Of a stretch of 64,000 nucleotides of DNA, positions 1-6,652 are shown in pieces (within the stretch, counting starts at the first letter, position 1; every line of letters starts with the position of its first letter). Source of the DNA: an uncultured Oscillospiraceae bacterium (lineage in GTDB: Bacteria > Bacillota > Clostridia > Oscillospirales > Acutalibacteraceae); the NCBI GenBank assembly GCA_900539845.1, contig UQDP01000002.1:62001-126000 (forward strand), read 5' to 3'. The position numbers and the translations under genes were made by a program. The notes beneath the pieces were generated by a model. It was not told the DNA's origin. It worked only from the letters and a program-made list of their open reading frames with translations, and did no database searches.

Positions 1-533
1 TGCAGGACCGATCTGCCGCCCTGCCAAAGCTTTTTATAAACATAGCGGCACTTATCATACTTTTTAAAGATACGCTGTGCTGCCTCTTCATTGCAATAAG
101 CCTTCCAGCAGCCGCAGCATTTGCAGTTTCTGCCGCCATGCTTTATAAAACCCTTAACATCACCGAGAGGATATCCGAGAAACAGCCCGATCTCATGCGG
201 GAACTCGTCCGACTTTGAAAGTCTTGAGACAAGCCTTTCAAGCGCGTCCACGGGCTGCAGGCTTGTGTAGCCGTACGCTCGCAAAAACTCCGCCACGCCC
301 GGCTTTTCAAGATCCCTTTGCAGCATGGACCTGCGAAAAACATAAACGAGAGCAGAGGCGCCTTCTTTTCTGATAATAAACAGCTCTATACCTTTAGGCG
401 CAAGCAGTCGGTTCCAAAGTGCAAGCTGAAAATCGGCGTCCAGCTCCGCACCGAGCGAAACCGAAAAAAGATTGGCGGTTTTCAGCGAAGCAAGAGTCGG
501 CGCGCAATGCTCTATCAGATATTTTTCGATCAT
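1..533 (-). CDS. DUF3793 family protein (3' end cut by window edge)
   Basis: An open frame starts at an ATG at 533 and runs off the left edge of the window, so only the first 177 codons are visible. The product begins MIEKYLIEHC. It has the hallmark segment HEIGLFLGYPLGDVKGF near residue 120, followed by a Cys-rich stretch (CKCCGCW), as in the clostridial DUF3793 family. The molecular function of that family is unknown. From general knowledge, its members often sit near iron-uptake (feo) and flavodoxin genes. Here the promoter carries two copies of a metal-operator-like dyad, which fits that association. The gene has a long leader of roughly 220 bases containing two hairpins. The family call is sure; the role is inference. 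Confidence 0.85.
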   Translation of the reverse strand, partial: MIEKYLIEHCAPTLASLKTANLFSVSLGAELDADFQLALWNRLLAPKGIELFIIRKEGASALVYVFRRSMLQRDLEKPGVAEFLRAYGYTSLQPVDALERLVSRLSKSDEFPHEIGLFLGYPLGDVKGFIKHGGRNCKCCGCWKAYCNEEAAQRIFKKYDKCRYVYKKLWQGGRSVL

Positions 534-566
534 AAATCTCACCTGTAACGGCTGAATAAATCTAAA

Positions 567-663
567 GGGCGCCGGAAACGAATTTACAAAAGGCAAAACT
601 TGAGGGAGAGTGTAATTTTGCATTTCGGGTACAAAAGTTCTGAAGGAGCAATTTCCGGCGCCC
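567..663 (-). other. Structured leader: 12-bp inverted repeat around a 73-base core
   Basis: Bases 567-578 (GGGCGCCGGAAA) and 652-663 are perfect inverted repeats of 12 bases enclosing 73 bases. A second hairpin follows at 674-692 (CCCGAT / ATCGGG). Together with the promoter and operators at 701-788 they fill the 301-base stretch between DUF3793 and the ABC gene. On the minus strand the element lies inside the transcript leader, ending 33 bases before the start codon. There is no T-run after either stem, so a terminator is unlikely. It may be a structured RNA, but no known riboswitch class was recognised. Confidence 0.5.
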
Positions 664-702
664 AAACCTATTTCCCGATAAAACCAATCGGGGCATGGTG
701 CG

Positions 703-788
703 GTTAGTAAAAGCTAACCGACTTGTTAAAAAACAAGTTAGCCTTAACTAACCATATAGACAATACCATATATTTACTGCTTTGTCAA
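703..788 (-). promoter_or_regulatory. Sigma-A promoter with two GTTAG-N6-CTAAC operators (DUF3793)
   Basis: On the minus strand TTGACA (788-783) and TATTGT (765-760) are separated by 17 bases, a near-consensus promoter for the DUF3793 gene. Immediately downstream, over the expected start of transcription, is GTTAG-CCTTAA-CTAAC (plus strand 737-752). A second copy with longer arms, CGGTTAG-N6-CTAACCG, lies at 701-720. A third dyad between them (721-738, ACTTGTT / AACAAGT) adds further symmetry. The TTAG-N6-CTAA geometry matches DtxR/IdeR-type metal repressor sites. The position suggests repression; which regulator binds is inference. Confidence 0.7.
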
Positions 789-834
789 CACATTTCCTAA
801 AAAAATCGTTTTTTTATTTGCATGAAAAAACATA

Positions 835-2568
835 TTAATCCAGACTCCAGTTCATACCCTGCGCCTGAAGGTGCACCATACGGCTGTAAACCCCGTTTTC
901 GGAAAGCAGTTTATCCGGCGAGCCCTGCTCCGCAACGACGCCATCCTTTAGCACAACGATTTTATCAGCGCCGGCAACCGTGCGCATACGATGGGCGATA
1001 ACCAGCACGGTCTTATCCCTGATCAGCCTTGAAAGCGCCGTTTGGATAAGCGTTTCGTTTTCCACATCAAGCGAAGCTGTAGCTTCATCCATAAGAATGA
1101 TCGGCGCGTCTTTCAGAAATGCCCTTGCAATTGATATCCGCTGGCGTTCACCGCCTGAAAGCTCGCAGCCGTTTTCCCCGATCATACTGTTCCACTTATC
1201 GGGCAAACGGAGCGCAAATTCATCGCAGTTGGCAAGCTTTGCCGCGGCAAGCACCTCTTCATCCGTAGCGTCTTTTCTGCCGATGCGTATATTTTCCATA
1301 ATCGTATTATCGAATAGCGTTACATCCTGAAAAACAATTGAGTACAGCGAAAGCAGGGTTTCTGGATCCGTTTCGGAAACATCCATGCCCCCAACGGTTA
1401 TTTTCCCCTGCTGCGCATCCCAAAATCTTGCCGCAAGCCTTGAAACGGTAGTCTTGCCGCCCCCGGACGGACCGACGAGCGCGGTCACCTGCCCCTGCTT
1501 TGCAGTGAACGAAACGTCTTTTAAAACCGTTTCGCCTGAATTGTAAGCAAAGCCTACGTTTTTGAATTCAATATCGCAGCCCTTGTTTGTGAGCTTTATT
1601 TTACCTGTTTGCAAAGGATGATCGAGGATCTCATTCATTCTGGAAACATTCGTTCCCGTAGCGATGATGGCTGCAAGATTCTGCAATGCGCTCTGAAGAG
1701 GGTCATAAAGGCGTGAAACGAGCAAAAGAAACATAAAGAAAGTGAGGATGTCAAGCTTTCCGCTGATCAGGCGCACCGAGCCGGCAAGCGCCACTGTGGC
1801 TATGCCGAGCTTCAATACCAAAGAAGCCGAAACCACAAATACCGCCGTGCCGAGTTCCGTGGCTATGAGCCGTTTTTCAACGGCGTGTATCTTCTTTTCA
1901 AGTCCGCCGAGGTATCTGTATTGCGCATTGTTCGCTTTCAGATCCTGAACCGTTTCAATGCACTCCTGAATACCGTCCGCGCAAGCCATTTTGGCATCCA
2001 TTGATTTATCGTTCAGCTTTTTCTGCACCTTTGACGAAAGCGCAACAATGGCAAAAGACACGGGCAGTACCCACAGAGCCGCCGCAGCCATTACGGGATC
2101 ATAGATCAGAATACCGATTCCCACAAGAACGGTTGAAGCGATGGCGCCGAACAATTCGGGCACAAAGTGCGAAAAGCTCTGCTCCAGGAAAGTACAGTCC
2201 GCCATAATCGTGCTTGTCAGATCCGCCAAATCTTTTTTGCCGAAAAAGGAAAGGGGTATCTTCCTGAGCCTTTCGGCAAGCGTGATGCGGCGCACGCCGC
2301 TTTCCTCATAGGTGGCAAAATACGTTGCGTTATACTGAAAATAAGTGGTGATCATAATAAGCAGTACACACACTATGCAGCCGATCACATAAACGACGCT
2401 CCTGCCGTCTGAAATGCCGCCCGCCATAAGATCGGAAACAAGCATATACAGTATCCATACGGGGAACATAAAAGAGATATTCTGAAAAGCGCAGGCAATA
2501 CATCCCTTTACAAGGTCCTTAGCTCCCTTTTCTGACAGGGCAAATTTTCTTTGCAGCTTTTTAATCAT
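835..2568 (-). CDS. ABC exporter half-transporter (permease-ATPase), second subunit
   Basis: This is a 577-residue fusion of an ABC exporter membrane domain (six predicted helices, residues about 20-300) with an ATPase domain. The ATPase shows Walker A GPSGGGKTT near 366-374, signature LSGGERQR near 470 and Walker B IILMDEATASLD. An ATG at 2568 is preferred over the upstream GTG because GGAGG sits seven bases before it. It overlaps the end of the preceding half-transporter by 8 bases, so the two are translationally coupled and probably form a heterodimer. The substrate cannot be read from the sequence. The metal-type operator upstream of the pair suggests a link to iron or siderophore handling, while the TetR neighbour suggests efflux. 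Confidence 0.88.
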   Translation of the reverse strand: MIKKLQRKFALSEKGAKDLVKGCIACAFQNISFMFPVWILYMLVSDLMAGGISDGRSVVYVIGCIVCVLLIMITTYFQYNATYFATYEESGVRRITLAERLRKIPLSFFGKKDLADLTSTIMADCTFLEQSFSHFVPELFGAIASTVLVGIGILIYDPVMAAAALWVLPVSFAIVALSSKVQKKLNDKSMDAKMACADGIQECIETVQDLKANNAQYRYLGGLEKKIHAVEKRLIATELGTAVFVVSASLVLKLGIATVALAGSVRLISGKLDILTFFMFLLLVSRLYDPLQSALQNLAAIIATGTNVSRMNEILDHPLQTGKIKLTNKGCDIEFKNVGFAYNSGETVLKDVSFTAKQGQVTALVGPSGGGKTTVSRLAARFWDAQQGKITVGGMDVSETDPETLLSLYSIVFQDVTLFDNTIMENIRIGRKDATDEEVLAAAKLANCDEFALRLPDKWNSMIGENGCELSGGERQRISIARAFLKDAPIILMDEATASLDVENETLIQTALSRLIRDKTVLVIAHRMRTVAGADKIVVLKDGVVAEQGSPDKLLSENGVYSRMVHLQAQGMNWSLD

Positions 2569-4339
2569 TTTCACCCCTCCTTGCTACTTTCCATTTGACC
2601 GAAGTCTGGTAATCGTTCCACATTTGTGCAAATACACCCGGCTCTTCCCTGAGCTTATCAAAAGTTCCGCTCTGAACGATCTCACCGTTCTTTATAACAT
2701 ATATACAGTCCGCATGAACAACTGTTGAAAGACGGTGGGCTATCATGATCACCGTTTTGCCCTTAGACAGATTCTTAAACGCTGCCTGCACCTTTGTTTC
2801 ATTGTCGGGATCGGCAAACGCCGTAGCCTCATCCAAAATGATGATAGGTGAATCTTTCAGTATCGCTCTTGCGATGGCAATGCGCTGCTGCTCGCCGCCG
2901 GAAAGGTAAACGCCCTTTTCTCCTATAACGGTATGTATACCGCGCGGCAGCTTTTCAAGGATATCGGAACACTGCGCTGCTTGCAGTGCTCTCATAACGT
3001 CCTCTTCATCCGCGCCGGGTCTTCCGAGACGAACATTATCAAGAACGGAAGCTTTGATAAGCCTGCTGTTCTGGAACACGAACGACACCGTGTTCATAAG
3101 CTCGCTTTTCGGAATATTCTTTGCGTTTTCGCCGCCGATCAGCACACTGCCGCTTTTCGGGTCGAAAAATCTGGCTATAAGATTTGCAAGCGTTGTTTTT
3201 CCGCCTCCCGAAGGACCGACAAGTGCCACCGTGCTGCCAGCAGCCGCCCTGAGAGACAGATTTTTTATAACGTCCGTTTCACCGTCATAGCTGAATGTAA
3301 CATTTTTCAGTTCAACGGAGCCGTCACGGGCAAGCGCGGGCTTTTTTGTTTCCTCAAGCGGTTTCATATCCAGCACACTGTCTATCCTTTGGAGCGCGTC
3401 GTTTACAATCATCTCATTCTCGCTCTGAAACATGATCTTCGTCAGTGTGACGGAGATGATGGGCGTAATCATGATATAAAATATTAAATCAATCAGAAAT
3501 TCATTCGTCACGCCGTTTCTTGTAAAGAAAAGAGCCGCTGCGGTCAGGAATACGAACACGCCGTTTACAGCTGCGGTATAAAAGATCATCGGGGCTCTGA
3601 GCTGCTTTGTGTATGCGATAACCCATACGCCGTACCGGTCTATCGAATCCTTGAATTTCTTAAACGAATAGACGGTCTGACCGAAGGTCTTTACAACGGG
3701 AATCCCCCTGACATATTCAACCGCCTCGTTTGACATATCATCCAGCGCGTTCTGATATTCTTTCATTTTACGTGCCATTTCCCTGCCGGTCATAGACATC
3801 ATGATAATAAATGCAAGCACGACCGGCACAAGGCTCAGCAAACCGAGTCTCCAGTCAAAAGCCAAAAGGAGCACGAGCAGACCTATCGGAGTGGCTACGG
3901 CGCCTGCCTTATCCGGAAGCTGATGCGCAAGATATGTCTCCGTGGCTGCGCTTGATTCGTTTACGATCTTTCTGAGTCTGCCACTGCCGAAGCTTTCCGC
4001 AAATCCGAGCGGAAGCTCAACGATATGCCGCATAGCCTGTATGCGTATATTCGTTGCAACCCGGAACGCCGAAATGTGCGAGCACATCAGCGCCCCAATA
4101 TATACAAGCACGGATATCACGGCAAACAGCACCGCCGTCCATCCGTTTCGCGTCAGATTCTGCGCCGCCGAAAAATCCGGCGCAACTTCCAGCACCTCTT
4201 CGATTATACGCCATATATAGATAAAAGGCACGAGCGCGATAAAAGCGCTGAGCGCGGAAAGCACCCACGAGGCATATGTAAGATACCTGTGACCGCCCGC
4301 ATAATCCATAAGGCGTTTCAGATTTGACTGTTTTTTCAA
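2561..4339 (-). CDS. ABC exporter half-transporter (permease-ATPase), first subunit
   Basis: This 592-residue half-transporter has an N-terminal six-helix exporter domain and a C-terminal ATPase with GPSGGGKTT, LSGGEQQR and IIILDEATAFADPD. The Walker B region ends in AFADPD where most members have ASLDPE or similar, a mild variation. Start is TTG at 4339, chosen because AAGGAGG lies seven bases upstream and no ATG is better placed. It precedes and overlaps its partner subunit and lies 64 bases downstream of a tetR gene read in the same direction. A GTTAG-N6-CTAAC dyad occupies the gap to tetR. Function as half of a heterodimeric exporter is secure; cargo is unknown. Confidence 0.88.
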   Translation of the reverse strand: MKKQSNLKRLMDYAGGHRYLTYASWVLSALSAFIALVPFIYIWRIIEEVLEVAPDFSAAQNLTRNGWTAVLFAVISVLVYIGALMCSHISAFRVATNIRIQAMRHIVELPLGFAESFGSGRLRKIVNESSAATETYLAHQLPDKAGAVATPIGLLVLLLAFDWRLGLLSLVPVVLAFIIMMSMTGREMARKMKEYQNALDDMSNEAVEYVRGIPVVKTFGQTVYSFKKFKDSIDRYGVWVIAYTKQLRAPMIFYTAAVNGVFVFLTAAALFFTRNGVTNEFLIDLIFYIMITPIISVTLTKIMFQSENEMIVNDALQRIDSVLDMKPLEETKKPALARDGSVELKNVTFSYDGETDVIKNLSLRAAAGSTVALVGPSGGGKTTLANLIARFFDPKSGSVLIGGENAKNIPKSELMNTVSFVFQNSRLIKASVLDNVRLGRPGADEEDVMRALQAAQCSDILEKLPRGIHTVIGEKGVYLSGGEQQRIAIARAILKDSPIIILDEATAFADPDNETKVQAAFKNLSKGKTVIMIAHRLSTVVHADCIYVIKNGEIVQSGTFDKLREEPGVFAQMWNDYQTSVKWKVARRGEND

Positions 4340-4364
4340 ATAGGTTCCTCCTTAAAAACAAAAT

Positions 4365-4384
4365 AAGTTAGTTTTGCCTAACTT
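4365..4384. promoter_or_regulatory. GTTAG-N6-CTAAC operator ahead of the ABC exporter pair
   Basis: AAGTTAG and CTAACTT form perfect 7-base arms around TTTTGC, in the short gap between tetR and the first ABC gene. It shares core and 6-base spacing with the sites at 703-718, 737-752 and 37504-37519. No clear separate -35/-10 pair was seen here, so it may act on transcripts coming from the tetR promoter or on a weak internal promoter. Confidence 0.6.
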
Positions 4385-4403
4385 GCAGCCTGAAAAACAG
4401 GGG

Positions 4404-5024
4404 CTATTGAAGCCCCATGATCCTGAACCAGCCGGCAGTGTAAAAGGTGCGCATCTCCCTAAGATAGACCTCTGCCTGCTCCCTCGGCATCTGATGAATA
4501 ATCATCTCAAAAAAAGCATTGAACATTCCCGTTATAAGAATATGCTCAAGCACGGGATCAATATCCGGCACAGCCTTGCCGGACCTCCGCAATACTTTCA
4601 CATAATCGTGTGTTGCCTGCATTTCAATATCGACCATCTCATCGATAAGACCTGCATATTTGGTGCCTTCCGAGCAGCAGAGTATCAGCCTGAACACATC
4701 CAGATGATCATATGCGTATGCAAGAAGCTCCTCCATGCATTGCCCCGATATCTCACCCACGGATACGAGCTGTTTTTCATCGGGCTGTCCGGCAAATTCC
4801 GTTTGCGCACGGCAGTATACAGAAAGAAAAGTATCGTACTGTTCCTTTACAAGCGCATCAAAAAGCTCTGCCTTGCTTTTATAATAGCCGTAAAACGCGC
4901 CGGTTGTAACACCCGCTTCTCTTGCAATATTGCGAAGGGAAGCACCCAAATAGCCTTTTTCAAGAAATTCATTCTTGCCGGTTATCAGAATGACCTGAAG
5001 CGTTGAAAGCTCCTTTTCAGACAT
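4404..5024 (-). CDS. TetR/AcrR family transcriptional regulator
   Basis: The 206-residue product has an N-terminal TetR helix-turn-helix (residues about 10-55, with GVTTGAFYGYYKSKAELF) and a divergent C-terminal ligand-binding domain. It probably represses its own gene and the two ABC exporter genes downstream in the same direction. Support comes from a palindrome that overlaps the -10 and start region of its own promoter. TetR proteins paired with ABC exporters usually respond to a transported compound; that ligand is unknown here. The ATG start at 5024 follows a GGAGAG site. Confidence 0.85.
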   Translation of the reverse strand: MSEKELSTLQVILITGKNEFLEKGYLGASLRNIAREAGVTTGAFYGYYKSKAELFDALVKEQYDTFLSVYCRAQTEFAGQPDEKQLVSVGEISGQCMEELLAYAYDHLDVFRLILCCSEGTKYAGLIDEMVDIEMQATHDYVKVLRRSGKAVPDIDPVLEHILITGMFNAFFEMIIHQMPREQAEVYLREMRTFYTAGWFRIMGLQ

Positions 5025-5042
5025 TTTACATCTCTCCCACTT

Positions 5043-5098
5043 GATATAACAGCGTTATATCACACTGTTATATTACTCCCGTTAAAAAAATTTGTCAA
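5043..5098 (-). promoter_or_regulatory. tetR promoter with overlapping palindromic operator
   Basis: Minus-strand TTGACA (5098-5093) and TAATAT (5075-5070) are 17 bases apart. Just downstream, GATATAAC-AGC-GTTATATC (5043-5061) is a perfect palindrome with 8-base arms. A repeated half-site CTGTTATAT (5065-5073) overlaps the -10. The placement is typical of TetR autorepression. Confidence 0.75.
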
Positions 5099-5117
5099 TA
5101 AAAAAAGCAAAAAAATA

Positions 5118-5156
5118 TCCGGCATTTTCCGCATATTTTAAGCAAAAAACGCCGGA
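5118..5156 (-). terminator. Terminator after the fucosidase gene
   Basis: TCCGGC and GCCGGA arms flank an A/T-rich loop, and on the minus strand the stem is followed by TATTTTTTT. It lies 14 bases beyond the GH29 stop codon. Confidence 0.65.
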
Positions 5157-5169
5157 TTGAATTTTGAGA

Positions 5170-6633
5170 TCAGTCAGCGTCAATACAGATGCAGACCGGG
5201 GAGTGGTTATCTCTTTTTGAACCCAGATCGACTTCAAAATATTTTTCATTTTGCACGAACGGAAGTTCTCTGTTTTCCCCGAGTATCCTGACCGCCTTTA
5301 TATCATACCTTATGCCGCCCTCGTTGGCACGGCGCAGACTTTTGATCTTTAGCTTTTGCCGAAGCTTTTGAGCCATCGGGAAAACATAGATCTTTCCCGG
5401 CTTGGTGGTAAAGCAGTAATCGCCGCGCCTGAATTTTTTATTTTCTTTAAACGCGCCGTTTTTACTCTTTTTGCCTTCAAAAGAGCAGACCTCAAACGGA
5501 TATGAGCCGTATATCGCCTCGCCGTTTATTTTGAGCCACTTTCCTAGGTCAAGCAGTATCCGTTTTTCCTCATCGCATATCGTGCCGTCCGCCTTAGGCC
5601 CGACATTCAGCATAAAACAGCCGTTTTTGGAAACGACCTCTATGAAATTCCTGATTATATCGTTGGGGTCTTTAAATTTATTGCCCTCTGTAAATCCCCA
5701 GGAATTTTTAGCCGCAGCGGTATCATTCTGCCATATATCGCAAAGCGCGGAATCCGCCTGACCTCTTTCAACGTCAAAAACGGCGCAGCCGTTAAACACC
5801 GCTCCCCATTTATAGAAAACACAGACCTCTTCGCCCCATTCATCGGCGCGGTTGTAATAATAGGCAAGAAACTTTTTCACATAAGGTCTGAACTCGCTTT
5901 TATGTATCCACCAGTCAAAATACACGGCGAGCGGTCTGTTCCTGTCTATCATTTCACAGGCGGAGGCGAGCCAATCCTCAAGCCATTCTTTAGTTGGCGA
6001 GATCTCTTTATCCGTCTTGTCTATATTTCCGCTCGGCGGAGCATATGCCGGACCGTACAGATCGGAATTTATGCCTCTGGCGACCTCGGAATTCGGATAG
6101 AACTTTCTTGCGCCGTTCATAAACCAGTAGTGCTCTGCTCTGTGATTGCTTATCATAAATCCGAGACCTGCTTTATCGCATGCGCTGTGCAGTTCCGCCA
6201 TATAGTCCCTGCCGTTCAGCTCCATCATATTCCATTTATTCAGGCTGCTCGCATACATCTTAACGCCGTCGTGGTGCTCGCCCACCGGCATAATATAGCC
6301 TGCGCCGCTCTTTTTGAATATATCGGCCCATTCATCGGCATTAAATTTTTCAGGCTTGAACATAGCCACCATTTTGCTGTAATCAAAATCGGCGCCATAG
6401 GTCTTTTTGTGGTGAAAATTACAGGGATGACCTTTCATATACATAAGCCTAGGATACCATTCGCTGCCGTAAGCGGGCACCGAATATACGCCCCAGTGAA
6501 TAAAGATACCCAAACGCCTTTCACGCAGGAAAGACGGCGTTTGAAACTGCGAAAGACTTTCCCAGTTATCCTTAAATCTTCCTTTGCTTATAACATCATC
6601 TATCTGTTTAAGATATGCATTTATTGCGTTCAT
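5170..6633 (-). CDS. GH29 alpha-L-fucosidase
   Basis: The 487-residue product matches glycoside hydrolase family 29. It has the N-terminal segment RRLGIFIHWGVYSVPAYGSEWY (around residues 39-60), the substrate-binding HHDG at 120-123 and the strand AVYFDWW, whose Asp (about residue 240) is the expected nucleophile. The family removes terminal alpha-L-fucose from glycans. No signal peptide is visible, so it probably acts on imported oligosaccharides in the cytoplasm. The ATG at 6633 is chosen over one 18 bases upstream because GGGGGAAA precedes it. It lies 19 bases after a DUF6067-like gene in one operon. A fucose degradation operon lies at 28-32 kb. Confidence 0.9.
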   Translation of the reverse strand: MNAINAYLKQIDDVISKGRFKDNWESLSQFQTPSFLRERRLGIFIHWGVYSVPAYGSEWYPRLMYMKGHPCNFHHKKTYGADFDYSKMVAMFKPEKFNADEWADIFKKSGAGYIMPVGEHHDGVKMYASSLNKWNMMELNGRDYMAELHSACDKAGLGFMISNHRAEHYWFMNGARKFYPNSEVARGINSDLYGPAYAPPSGNIDKTDKEISPTKEWLEDWLASACEMIDRNRPLAVYFDWWIHKSEFRPYVKKFLAYYYNRADEWGEEVCVFYKWGAVFNGCAVFDVERGQADSALCDIWQNDTAAAKNSWGFTEGNKFKDPNDIIRNFIEVVSKNGCFMLNVGPKADGTICDEEKRILLDLGKWLKINGEAIYGSYPFEVCSFEGKKSKNGAFKENKKFRRGDYCFTTKPGKIYVFPMAQKLRQKLKIKSLRRANEGGIRYDIKAVRILGENRELPFVQNEKYFEVDLGSKRDNHSPVCICIDAD

Positions 6634-6652
6634 ACACGTTTCCCCCGGCATA

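Noticed and set aside
567-663. Glycine riboswitch, suggested by GGGAGAG and CTGAAGGAGCAA on the plus strand.
   Set aside because: The motifs are in the wrong arrangement, the downstream CTCTCAGGCAAAAGGAC part is missing, and the strand is opposite to the gene it would control.
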